Shown piece by piece: positions 40,801 to 50,084 of a stretch of DNA of 64,000 nucleotides. This DNA is from Brassica napus (taxonomy: Eukaryota > Streptophyta > Magnoliopsida > Brassicales > Brassicaceae), in NCBI RefSeq assembly GCF_020379485.1, contig NC_063434.1:28591401-28655400 (forward strand), in the 5' to 3' direction. A program made the position numbers and the translations under genes. The notes under the pieces were generated by a model. That model made no database searches. It was not told the DNA's origin and was given only the letters and a program-made list of their open reading frames with translations. Each line of letters starts with the position of its first letter. Within the stretch, counting starts at the first letter, position 1.

Positions 40801-41861
40801 CGGTTGACTGCTCTCCTTCCCTTTGTTACTGCGTGGAAGAAAGCGCTGTTCCTATCTCCTCCATGAAGCCACAAGACCCTACTCCTCTGCCTCCAAAATA
40901 ATTCTTCCTCCTTATAGGCTTTAGTGAGGGCTTCCTTCAACAACTCGATCTTCTCTAAATTGGGGACTGAAGAGGAGAGTTCTTTCTCTAACTCTTCTTG
41001 ATTCCCGATAATCTCTCGGGCGCAGGCTTCCTTTTTCTCCTTGGACCACTTGATAATCTCATGCCTACAGCGACTGATTTTGATTTCAATCTCTTCTAAG
41101 GATTCCTTTGCCCATGCTTCTTCTATGACCTGTCTTGCTTCTATGTTGTCATTCAGTCTTCTGTCATATCTAAAAGGTCTTCTTTCCTTAGTCTTTGTGG
41201 TATCCAAGTAAGTTAGGAGTGGTCTATGGTCAGATCCCTCAAAGCGGAGGTAATTGCAACTGCTAGCCGGGAACAAGTCTCCCCACGCAACATTAGCTAG
41301 AGTACGGTCAAGCCTAGACCTGATGTAGTGCGTGTGTCTTGTGCCTCTCCAGGAAAGGTGATCTCCCGTATGCTTGATGTCCCATAACCCGTGCACTGAA
41401 ACAAAGCTTCGAAATGGGATGAAAGATCCCTCGCATCTAAGTGGTCCGCCCACCTTTTCTGAATTATCAAGAATATCGTTGAAATCTCCTGAGATGGCCC
41501 AGGCTGAGACTCTGTTCAGACCTAGTGCCGAGATCTCTTCCCAAACGTTTTCTCTATTCTCTTGTTGTGGCGCTCCATAGATGAATGTTATGTAGAAGGA
41601 GTTTCCTTTATGGTCGATCTGTGTATCGATGTAGTTAGGTGATGCCTTAAGGACTGTTAGATTCACATCAGCCTTCCACACTAGAGCGAGGCCTCCGCTA
41701 AGGCCCGTGGGTGGTATAGTGAAATGCTGGGAGTACTCAGAAGATTTTAGATTCTGTATTACAAAATCATCTTGGTTTTTTGTCTCCATAAAGTACAAAA
41801 TGTCCGGGGCATGAACACGTTTCAGCTCCCGGATTCTTGGAACTGTCAAGTCACCTCCCAA
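37896..41861 (-). CDS. LINE ORF2: endonuclease, reverse transcriptase, RNase H (about 1321 aa)
   Basis: Domains in order: apurinic-type endonuclease (about residues 1-225: GGLALVWK, SGDFNDILDN, GSDHRPLL), reverse transcriptase (about 470-760: KTDMSKAYDRIEW, RGLRQGDPLSPFLF, LLFADDTMFF with the ADD catalytic pair near 668), zinc-binding zf-RVT region (about 1040-1115, CKRCGEAESLHHLFLQCPF) and plant-type RNase H (about 1190-1320, CWTDGAW, SDSQVLVSAL). The frame given starts at a TTG. The endonuclease motif SWNCQGLGGD begins upstream in the same frame, which is open back to a TAA inside ORF1's end without any ATG. The true start is therefore unclear. Open frames on the plus strand are shadows. 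Confidence 0.93.
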   Translation of the reverse strand: MGGDLTVPRIRELKRVHAPDILYFMETKNQDDFVIQNLKSSEYSQHFTIPPTGLSGGLALVWKADVNLTVLKASPNYIDTQIDHKGNSFYITFIYGAPQQENRENVWEEISALGLNRVSAWAISGDFNDILDNSEKVGGPLRCEGSFIPFRSFVSVHGLWDIKHTGDHLSWRGTRHTHYIRSRLDRTLANVAWGDLFPASSCNYLRFEGSDHRPLLTYLDTTKTKERRPFRYDRRLNDNIEARQVIEEAWAKESLEEIEIKISRCRHEIIKWSKEKKEACAREIIGNQEELEKELSSSVPNLEKIELLKEALTKAYKEEELFWRQRSRVLWLHGGDRNSAFFHAVTKGRRAVNRITTIEDEDGIPVHEEEEIGAVFAKFYQNLFSSSGSDDYKTVEETIAACVSTEMNEELCCIPNEEEVRKAIFAVHADKAPGVDGFSAGFYQSFWSTLGPDVYREIRNFFTSGQMSPRLNETHVCLIPKTTAPKSAAEYRPIALCNVRYKIIAKILTSRLQGLLPDLITQHQTAFVPGRAIGDNVMLTHETLHYLKKSEAKKRCSMVIKTDMSKAYDRIEWGFLKEVMKRMGFGHIWINWVMECVTTVSYSFLINGAPQGRVIPARGLRQGDPLSPFLFILCTEVLSGLCKNSQESGRLQGLQVSKKSPFINHLLFADDTMFFCKTNARNCETLTGILRRYEKSSGQCINLSKSTVTFSSRTPGDIKDRVKRALGIEQEGGMGKYLGLPETFGRRKRDVFTGLVDKIRQRSQSWTTRFLSGAGKHVMLQSVLTSLPTHSMSSFKIPISLCNRIQSILTRFWWDSAPDKRKIAWVAWSTMARPKFLGGLGFKNLEDYNDSLLAKLSWRIHSKPNSLLAQVLKGKYFPDCSFLESKEISGSSHGWTSILAGLKVLHKGVGFVVGNGHDISVWSDNWLSTSKPMAPIGPPTFSNQHLMVQDLLEPGTNEWDLQKIRQHLPHYEESIRLLITSVSAPSDRVVWLPESSGEYTTKSGYKRIFEENNDLNPDFDWMKLVWKLHIPPKIQHFLWRLLNDALPVGELLAIRGINTDLHCKRCGEAESLHHLFLQCPFAVELWHQAPVSPQIPDSLSIENLKVWLKRTVFSQVLPPVGLSSSPVIPWLLWNVWTARNKVVFEGKVFQVTEVISKSIADAREWEAANLHQELKQTKKSGPLLRLHSVPMCWTDGAWQEISKSGGMGWIIKNAEGEVLMRGSSNREFVCSALMAEALAIRDALIKAKELNLHSIQLFSDSQVLVSALRSGLDVIEIAGVLLDIRNLATLFCPLSFIFIPRLENRQADSLARAALERLIAV

Positions 41862-41887
41862 ACCTTGACAGTTCCAGCTTAAGAAAG

Positions 41888-43711
41888 CTAAGGAATCGGG
41901 TTTGGTGGATTTTGAAAATCCACCTTACCTCTAGTCGATCTCTTTGTATTCACTCTTGACGGTCCTGCATCATCCTTATTAAAAGGTAATTCTTGGATAG
42001 GTTCACTACGATCAACACATAATCTTTTGCGGGTCGAGGTTCTCGCTCTCGTCGCCATCTGTCTGGTGAACTTGGTACCTTGAAGGGGGCTTCTGTTTCC
42101 ACGAGTTCTTGTAGTCCCTTTAACACTAGCTGGGGCTTTCCTTTTTGGTGGCTTTGTCTGTGAGGTCTTCTTGGGGCCTGGGTTCGAGGGATTGAGTTTC
42201 CTCTTAGTTCCCGAACCCGATCCCAGTCGTAGCGTGGCCGGGACTCGAGAATTTTGCAAGGTTCCTGATCCTGGGGAGATCAGAGTGCCTCGACCAGCCT
42301 CCGCCTCCATCAAAGGACTGAGATGTTCATTCTCTGCATAGTGGACCTCAACATCTTGGAGTCTTGCTAGGAGTGAGCTAGAGAGGCCTGTAGCTCTTGG
42401 GGGTATTTCTTCTGGAATCTCAATCCTCTCAAGAGCTGGGATTCTCGCTTCCTCTTGGTTAATGTCTTCTTCAATTCTTGCCAACGCAGGAATTCGTTCT
42501 CTTGTTCTGCTATTAACTTCATTATGATCCGGAATTGCCGGTACGTCCATCGCTTCTCTAGCAGGTCTCGGTGGTGGGGTTCTTGAGCTCTGAGTCCTCT
42601 GAATTGAGTTTTGGGCTCTCCTCTCCCCTTGGCTTCTATGACTTGGAGATACTCTTCTAACCGGGGAGTGGTTTCGTTGCGCTGGGAAGCTGTGATGGGA
42701 AGAGTGATCACGTACTTGGACTCCTTCTCTCCCATTGCGATGTTCTCCACTGTACCGACGTTCTTCTTCTCTAGAGTAGAAGGATCTTGATTTATCCTGA
42801 GAAGCATAGTGTCTTCTCTCAGGTTCCTGCAGGCGAGATTGTATCGATCTTTGGCTAAACCTCTGTTGGTCTCTGGAGTCAGCCTCTCTGTCTTTTGAAC
42901 TCCTGGTACCTGATCTTCGAGAATCGTGTCTGCGCCTACTTTCATCCAACTTTCTCAGAGTGTTCTGTTGGCTGATGCCCTGGTTCCTCAGATCGATGGA
43001 GGTATTATCCCTGTTTAGAGGGCATGAATCCTTTTCGTGCCTGAGAGAGTAGCAGAGGAAGCAGTGCTTCTCAAGCTTTTCATATTCCAGATTAACCTTT
43101 ATAATATCCCCCGAGGGCAATTCAATAGGTAGTCTCATTTCCAGTTTCTCAAGGCCATCTATGAGCACTCTGATTCTTCCACGGTCGACATCTTTATCCA
43201 AGATCGGACCTAACTCTTTACCAATGGCCATAACTGTATCCTCATGCCAGTAGTGGAGGGGAATACCATGGATTCTGATCCAAAAGGATATCTTACTTGG
43301 GAATGAGTTTGAGACCACAGGATCCCATCTTTGGAGCAGGACCATCCAGCGTTTGTAGTGGTAAGGCCCCTTCTTGAGCACTGATTGGAGCGTTTCTTCG
43401 GAGGGAAATCTGATTTGAAAGAGGTCAGGTCCCAGCTCCCTTCCGGTTAGTCCTTCCACGTTCCAGAATTGTAGAAACCATTCTACTACCCATTGAGTCT
43501 TCTGCACTGCTGGGTTGGTGACTCTTCCTATCAGGGTGAGCTTGTTTTCTTCTATGAGTGCCGAGTTATCTCTGTTAGGGATTTGTACAGGCCTCCTTCT
43601 TTCTGGTCGCGTCTCGTTTGATGTCCATTTGCCTTTCTCCGCTCTAGAGTATCGGTGAGTCATGATAATCTCTGGAGGTCTTGTGTTTGGAGTAAACCTT
43701 TGTAGCTTCAC
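41888..43711 (-). CDS. LINE ORF1: gag-like nucleic-acid-binding protein (607 aa)
   Basis: The N-terminal half carries the DUF4283-type domain of plant LINE/retroelement proteins (about residues 55-200: LTLIGRVTNPAVQKTQWVVE, KRWMVLLQRWDP, FWIRIHGIPLHYW), followed by a CCHC zinc knuckle (CFLCYSLRHEKDSC, C-x2-C-x4-H-x4-C). The C-terminal half is Arg/Ser/Glu-rich and presumably disordered (SQRSIQSRLQEPERRHY type), ending with basic stretches. It probably coats LINE RNA. Intact from ATG to stop. Its last codons overlap the upstream, ATG-less extension of ORF2. Confidence 0.9.
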   Translation of the reverse strand: MKLQRFTPNTRPPEIIMTHRYSRAEKGKWTSNETRPERRRPVQIPNRDNSALIEENKLTLIGRVTNPAVQKTQWVVEWFLQFWNVEGLTGRELGPDLFQIRFPSEETLQSVLKKGPYHYKRWMVLLQRWDPVVSNSFPSKISFWIRIHGIPLHYWHEDTVMAIGKELGPILDKDVDRGRIRVLIDGLEKLEMRLPIELPSGDIIKVNLEYEKLEKHCFLCYSLRHEKDSCPLNRDNTSIDLRNQGISQQNTLRKLDESRRRHDSRRSGTRSSKDREADSRDQQRFSQRSIQSRLQEPERRHYASQDKSRSFYSREEERRYSGEHRNGREGVQVRDHSSHHSFPAQRNHSPVRRVSPSHRSQGERRAQNSIQRTQSSRTPPPRPAREAMDVPAIPDHNEVNSRTRERIPALARIEEDINQEEARIPALERIEIPEEIPPRATGLSSSLLARLQDVEVHYAENEHLSPLMEAEAGRGTLISPGSGTLQNSRVPATLRLGSGSGTKRKLNPSNPGPKKTSQTKPPKRKAPASVKGTTRTRGNRSPLQGTKFTRQMATRARTSTRKRLCVDRSEPIQELPFNKDDAGPSRVNTKRSTRGKVDFQNPPNPIP

Positions 43712-44487
43712 TTGGATCTTTCCTGGAGCGTAGATCTATCCTCACTCTGAGGTAAGTAAGTAACTCTGCACTGCTGCAGTAAGTGTGACTCGTTGCTTTC
43801 TTTACTCTCTTACTTCGTTGCGGACCACGAACCACAGCTTGTTTGGAGAGGGAGATTTCCTTGTGTGGAGGCGGGAGGGGTTGCCTCTGTATTTGGCCAC
43901 AGGGGAAGACAAGCCATGTCGGGATCTACAGATTGACCGAAGGATTTTTTAAACTGATGATTTTAGGTCATCGGAGTTATCTTTACGGTGGGAATCTGTT
44001 GTTTTTGCGTCGGAAGAAGAGGGAGAATGCGGTGAGGAGTCACTGTTCCGGGGTTAGGTGGACAGGCATTGGGACTCGTGTCTGAGAGAACGTGTCTTCC
44101 TTTTAAAAGTTGAGTTTGTTGTTACTACAAGTAGACTAGTTAAGAAAGGATTTTGTACCTCGGCCACTGCCTCCTCTGTTTTGGCCGGAACAACTTCGAC
44201 GGTGCGTTTAAGCTTGAGATAAGAAATGAGTTGTTTTACGTCAATGATCTCTTTCACTATCACCAAGTTCTTGGCGCTGGCGCTATCAAATGACGACTGA
44301 GTTAACCCCTTAATTCTGCTGACAATTCTTTTGATTTTGTGTTCGCAGCCTTATTCGTCTTTAAAAACCGCCGTACTCTCTTGACTTGATCAATGAATAT
44401 TTGCTCTTGTCGCCTATAATTGCTCTCCAACAGATTCTTGATTTTCTTTTTTGTGAATGAGTTTGTGAGGAATGAATGAAAGATGAT
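43712..44487 (-). promoter_or_regulatory. 5' leader / internal promoter region of the LINE
   Basis: Lies between the right-hand target duplication and the ORF1 start, with no long frame. LINEs normally carry an internal pol II promoter here; no specific element is identified. Confidence 0.5.
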
Positions 44488-44626
44488 AACATGAAACATG
44501 ATTTATTTGAGTCTTTTCACACCTTGAATCACTGGACGTCATGAAAGAGGATTTGATTATATTTATTTTGGCTTCCAATAAAGATTAAAATAGTAAGGTC
44601 AACAGTTGACCATGTATATTAGTCTA

Positions 44627-45507
44627 ATTTTTTTTGTCACGAAACTTTTTTTTTCTCATCTGTATTAATATTAAAAACCAAAATTACAAAGGCTAAAGTC
44701 AAAGACAACAAGCTCAAAGGCAAAAGGAAAAAGCCACGCAAGGCCCACAAACCCAAATCAAAAAGAAGTCCTAGAAAGAAAATAAGCGACTCGGCCGACT
44801 CCACGCGTTAACTGATAGCATGGCAGGGACACGTGCCTACCATGCGAGTCACCACCGACTTCAGCAACAAGATCGACTCCAACGAAGCTCTAATCAGCAA
44901 TCCACCAGAAACAAACCGGAACAGGATCCCATTCGAAGAGACTCAGCGGAAACGATAGAAGGAGATGAAAGCGCCACCATTTACACTGCTTTAGACTTAA
45001 ACCAGAGAATTTAGAAAACTGAAGTTTTTAGATTGAACAAATCAACCATCAATCCTCCCCCGAAAACCACTTGAGCAACGAAAATCCAAAGCCAAACGAT
45101 CTTGCTTCAGTAATAGAGTTCCAATCAAAACGATCAATCTCAAATCAGCCGAGATGAAACTGATTAAAACAGGAAAGACGCGAAGAAGTAGAGATCACCA
45201 AACCCAGGAAAACCCTGGAGATAAACGCCATCTACGCCATAAGAGAATGCTAGAGGGGAAGCCAAAAGCCAACGAGTACATCGGAGCCGCTGGTGTGTCG
45301 TCAGAGCCAAAAGCCAACGGCGTCACCAAAACAAGAGTCCGCCGTCAGAGACATAAGCCAGCCAATCGATATTGAAGAAACCATCGACTGCTGGAACAGA
45401 CTCTTGCTCGCCAGAAACAACCGGCGATTAAGAATCACCGTCTCACTCTCTCTCTGTGAAAGATTTAGAGAGAGAACAGAGAGAGGAGAGAGGTTACTAT
45501 CTATCAA
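44627..45507 (-). mobile_element. Non-autonomous retroposon (about 880 bp) with target duplication
   Basis: TATATTAGTCTA flanks it (44615-44626 and 45508-45519). The minus-strand 3' end reads CAGATGAGAAAAAAAAAG and, a few bases on, another A run. The body is GC-richer than its surroundings and starts (minus strand) with AGAGAGAGTGAGACGG-type sequence. No reverse transcriptase is encoded. It is probably an internally deleted LINE derivative keeping 5' and 3' ends; a SINE is unlikely at this length. Confidence 0.7.
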
Positions 45508-45519
45508 TATATTAGTCTA

Positions 45520-46371
45520 GTTTATATGTCATTATATTGGTTATAGTTTTTCATTATATAACAACAGTTTATTTTGGTTATATTTGTAATATGTCTTTCC
45601 TAAGAAAAAAGGGTTTAACTAGTCTATTATAAAGGCGCTTGAGATACATCTGCGGACAATGTCAATGAAAAACATATTAATCGAGTAAGTTCTTTTTATC
45701 ATAAATTATTCCTTGACAGCTTTCGATCAAGCATATTTAAATATCCAAATTTGACCATATAATCCCAGTAAATATTGTAATGTGTATTGTAGGATTTGGT
45801 AGAATTTATTAATAAATAAAATAATAATAATTTGTCAACTACTTGTGATGGTGAAGCCTAGTAATTTAAATTTGACTATGTGAACTTACAACATTTGAAA
45901 TCAAAATTGGCGAATAAGAAAAAGAAAAAAAAGCACACTATTGATGATAAAAAGAGTAATCAGCAAATGAACTGAACCAGGAATGTAAAGAATTACACAA
46001 ACTTATTTTTTGTAAATTAAAGTTATATGTGTTCATAGGAAAGCTAATCTTATAATTAATCAACATTAGTTGCGACTTATGAAAAAAAAAAACACATACC
46101 ACCGAGATGCATGCTTATCGTTGTTTTACATAAAAGAAGAACAAAAACATGAGAAGCACTTATGAATTTACATTGTTAATAACCTAAACAAAATTTTCTA
46201 GCCTGCTTTGTGCATCGCACGTAAGTTGTTAATTTTATTCAAAGTATTAACTATAGTTTTTTTTCTTCTTTTGTATTTATATATAGCTAGTACTATCTCC
46301 AAACCAAACATAACTAAAGAGAAACTTCAAACGAAGAAAACATCAAAAGGGCAGAGGAGGAAGCTAAGAAA
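45520..46371. promoter_or_regulatory. Upstream region of pectin methylesterase gene 1
   Basis: No other gene. A TATA-like TATTTATATATAG lies at about 46274-46286, some 90 bp before the start codon, consistent with a core promoter and short 5' UTR. Confidence 0.6.
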
Positions 46372-48802
46372 ATGTCTTCCTCCTACGGCAAAGTCGACGA
46401 GCGTGAACATGTAACGCTCGAAGCTCGTCGCAACACGAGGAAGAGAATCGCAATCATCGTCGTATCGCTACTCGTTCTCGTCGGTATCGTGATCGGAGCC
46501 GTCTTCGGAACCATGGCTAACAAGAAGTCAACGACGGTGGAAACCAGCGATAACGGAGACTCAATCTCCGTTTCCGTTAAAGCCGTTTGCGACGTTACAC
46601 TACATAAAGACAAGTGTTTCGAAACGGTCGGATCAGCTCCAAACGCAAGCAGCCTCAATCCAGAACAGCTCTTTATATACGCCGTCAAGATCACAATCGC
46701 AGAAGCCACGAAAGCTCTCAACGCTTTCTCCTCTTCCGGAGACAACACCACCATGCATGCTTGCGTCGAGCTTCTTGACCTAACGATAGATAACCTCGAA
46801 AACACGTTGACATCATCACAAAACGGTGACGTCACGTTACCTGAGCTAGTCAGTGACCTACGTACATGGCTGAGCTCAGCAGAGACGTACCAAGATACTT
46901 GTATAGAGACGTTGGCTGAGTCTAACCATCCAGATTCTAAGACGTTCGGAGAAGGTCAGCTCAAGAACGCAACGGAGCTAACGAGTAACGCCTTGGCTAT
47001 CATCACATGGCTCGGTAAGATAGCTGACTCCTTCAAACTCAGGAGGCGTTTGCTTAGTGCTGACGTGGCGGTGAACTTCAACGTGGGTAGGAGGTTGTTG
47101 CAGAGCACTGATTTGAGGAGAGTGGCGAATATTGTGGTGGCGAAGGATGGTTCGGGGAAGTATAAGACGATAAGTAGGGCTTTAAAGGATGTGCCTGAGA
47201 AGAGTGACAAGAGGACGGTTATATATGTGAAGAAAGGAGTTTATTTTGAGAATGTGAAAGTGGAGAAGACCATGTGGAATGTTGTTGTGGTTGGAGATGG
47301 AGGGGACAAGAGTATTGTCTCTGGTAAACTCAATGTCATCGATGGAACTCCCACTTTCCAGAGCGCCACGTTCGGTAAATCTCTCTAAATTTCTACCGTT
47401 TATATAATGCTCAAAAAACATAACGTATGATGCACTAACTAATCTAATAACCTCGAGGATGAATATTGAGAATTAAGATTTGTTTTGTTAATATATTATC
47501 AACTAATCTAATATTCCTCTCTAAATTTTTGGGTAGTTTAGAATCTTTTGCCAAGATTGTTCAGGTTCTTTGTTCATCATCTCAATGTTTGATTGTACCT
47601 CTTCCTCATTAGATTCTATTGATATTTACATTTATATAAAAAATATTATCCACTAGAAAATTATATTGTCATCCAAGAAAGGATTTGAATGCTTTGTTTA
47701 AGCCAATTTCTTTAAAATTGCTGAATGTCAATTAGGCGATATGTAGAAGATTAGGTGTCTAACCGTATAGGCCAATTTTATAAAAGTTGTGACTTATGAG
47801 TTATGACTGATTTATCCGATTTTTAGAACATACTAGGTTTCAACTATATATGTGCATGCTACAGGGGAACTGAAATAAACGCTAACTTGAATGCTTGTCA
47901 TGTGGCTACCTAATAAAACAACCGAAATAACTCTCATGTGAAATAATCTCTACAGGAGAGAGATATAATCCTTGTTTGTCACCCAAGAAACCAGTTATAT
48001 GATTGATTTGCTATGTTTCAAGAAACTAGTTTTTATGCTTTGCTATATGTTTCAAAAAACTAGTTTTTATACTTTGATATGTTTCAAGAAACAAGTTTTG
48101 ACTTTGCTACATTTGTTCTCCACAGCTGTGTTCGGGAAAGGGTTTATGGCAAGAGACATGGGTTTCATCAACACAGCCGGTCCATCGAAACACCAAGCCG
48201 TAGCTCTAATGGTCAGCGCGGATCTCGCCGCCTTCTACCGATGCACAATGAACGCATACCAAGACACGCTTTACGTGCATGCACAACGTCAGTTTTACCG
48301 TGAGTGCACCATAATAGGAACAGTCGATTTCATCTTCGGTAACGCAGCCTCCGTTCTACAAAACTGCAAGATTCTCCCTCGCCGACCAATGAAGGGACAG
48401 CAGAACACAATCACAGCTCAAGGACGGAAAGATCCAAACCAGAACACAGGAATCTCGATTCACCGTTGCAACATATCTCCACTTGGTAACCTAACTGGTG
48501 TTCAGACGTTTTTAGGTCGGCCATGGAAGGATTTCTCAACGACGGTCATAATGGAATCTTCGTTGAATGGGTTTATCGATCCGAAAGGTTGGCTACCGTG
48601 GGTCGGAGACTCTGCACCGGATACTATATTCTACGGTGAGTATAAGAATACCGGTGCTGGTGCGTCGACGAAGAATAGAGTTAAGTGGAAGGGGTTAAGG
48701 TTTTTAAGTACGAAGGAAGCTAATAGGTTTACGGTTAAGCCTTTCATCGACGGAGAAAGATGGCTTCCGACGACTAAAGTGCCGTTCAGGTCCGGTCTCT
48801 GA
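46372..48802 (+). CDS. Pectin methylesterase with N-terminal PMEI domain (type I), At3g10710-like
   Basis: Two exons, 46372-47374 and 48126-48802 (GT...AG intron of 751 bp), 559 residues. It removes methyl esters from homogalacturonan in the cell wall. A signal-anchor IAIIVVSLLVLVGIVIGAVFG (about residues 25-45) is followed by an inhibitor-like PMEI domain (about 65-220) with conserved cysteines (KAVCDVTLHKDKCF), two RRLL-type processing sites (RRRLL and GRRLL, about 225-243), and the catalytic PME domain (about 253-559). Motifs: [28 protein letters not shown] (catalytic Asp) and LGRPW (substrate Arg). The processing sites lie between pro-region and enzyme, as in Golgi-cleaved group 2 PMEs. 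From memory the counterpart is At3g10710 (RHS12, root-hair specific, 561 residues). Intact. Confidence 0.93.
47995..48115 (+). repeat. Tandem repeats in PME gene 1 intron
   Basis: Three diverged copies of a 35-40-bp unit, ATGTTTCAAGAAACTAGTTT followed by TTATGCTTTGCT, end 10 bp before the 3' splice site. They extend the pyrimidine-rich acceptor region. Confidence 0.8.
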
Positions 48803-50084
48803 GTTTGTTTTCCTATAACGAGATTTCCAATTTAATCTCTTTTATTTTTGGATGTGAATAAAGTGTTTATTGTTATTCTATTGCATCATTCGATTGATTA
48901 ATTTCAAATCACACTATCTAAAAATAAACAAAGGTGAGCATATTGTGAATTTGTGTTGTTATATTAGTTGAGAATTTGTTTGTTTTTTCTTTATTTCATT
49001 TTGAAGATATATCTTATATAGATCAAATATCTCATCAATTGCATATGTATATGTTGGCCATTATACATGTTCTAAATGTCAAAACTTCAAAAGCACTCTA
49101 TATTTCTTTGAAAAGTACTAGAGATTAGTTGTTCTAGATTAATTTCGTTCAAAAATTTAATTGTTCTGAAGAATAAAACACTTATTATAAGCACTTATAA
49201 ATAATCATGAATCATGAGAAACATTCGCTGCATTCCTATTGGCTCCTTTCAATAAAAGTCCATCTTAAGGAGTGGATAGCACGCATGCACCGCGTTGGAG
49301 ACGTCATTTGAACCGATGATATTTATGTGCATAGAAAACGAAATAAGATAATATACAAAATATCATATATTCATATGTATATATGCAAAAAATAATGTAT
49401 TTATAAAAAAAAGGAAAATGTATTTTGGAGCAGTATCACTTTATCCTTCCGCACCAACCTATGAAGAAGTAATGCAACACAACAACTAGCCAATGTAGCC
49501 ATCAAACGATATAGTTTGCAACGTTTCCAAATCAGGGAATAACTGAAGGAGAGAAATAATCCAGGGTTTCGTATTAGAAAAGAAACTTGAAATACTAGGA
49601 AACGCTTTATTAGTCGGCAACAGTCTCGTGAAGATGTTCAGTGTCATAACTCCACTCAACGAGACTTATCCTTGACACTCAATACACACAATGTAATAAG
49701 TTGTATTTTTTCGTAGTCATTAGATATTGTTCGTTATTTCTCCTGTGTATGCCTTTTGCATATATAGCATATATGGTTGATGATTCAAAATTTAATAGTT
49801 CGAATTCTTTATGCATGTGTTATCTTAGATACATAATTATATAAAATGAAAAAATAAACTGGTTAAATACTTTAATATGGTTAGTTGGTTACACTCAAAA
49901 GAGGTAATGTTTTCATATATATTATGCAAAACCAATTATGGTTCGACTGATAAAATGATTTTATTAATTGTATAACTAAACACCAAAAATCAAGACTCCA
50001 ATACTTAGAAGAAATGAATATTTATTGCTTTATAATTAAATGGAGGAAGTACATATATAAATATTATCTTATATGATGTGATTA
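48803..50084. other. AT-rich spacer between convergent pectin methylesterase genes
   Basis: Holds the 3' ends of both convergent genes; no gene or clear repeat is seen. Confidence 0.55.

Larger units (their letters stand above)
37842..44487 (-). mobile_element. Full-length L1-type LINE (non-LTR retrotransposon), 6.6 kb
   Basis: On the minus strand: about 0.78 kb 5' leader, ORF1 (43711-41888), ORF2 (41861-37896, with an overlapping upstream extension), a short 3' UTR and a poly-A tail (T run at about 37839-37861). A 17-bp target duplication AACATGAAACATGATTT flanks it (37825-37841 and 44488-44504). Both frames are open and all expected domains are visible, so the copy is young and could be active if ORF2 translation can start. 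Confidence 0.93.

Noticed and set aside
38110..41580. Many plus-strand frames of 60-100 codons
   Set aside because: Antisense shadows of the LINE ORF2.
44820..45520. Plus-strand frames of 60-75 codons
   Set aside because: They lie antisense within the retroposon at 44627-45507 and show no recognisable domain.
46383..46835. 150-codon minus-strand frame
   Set aside because: Antisense of the PMEI domain of the first pectin methylesterase; the plus-strand gene is unmistakable.
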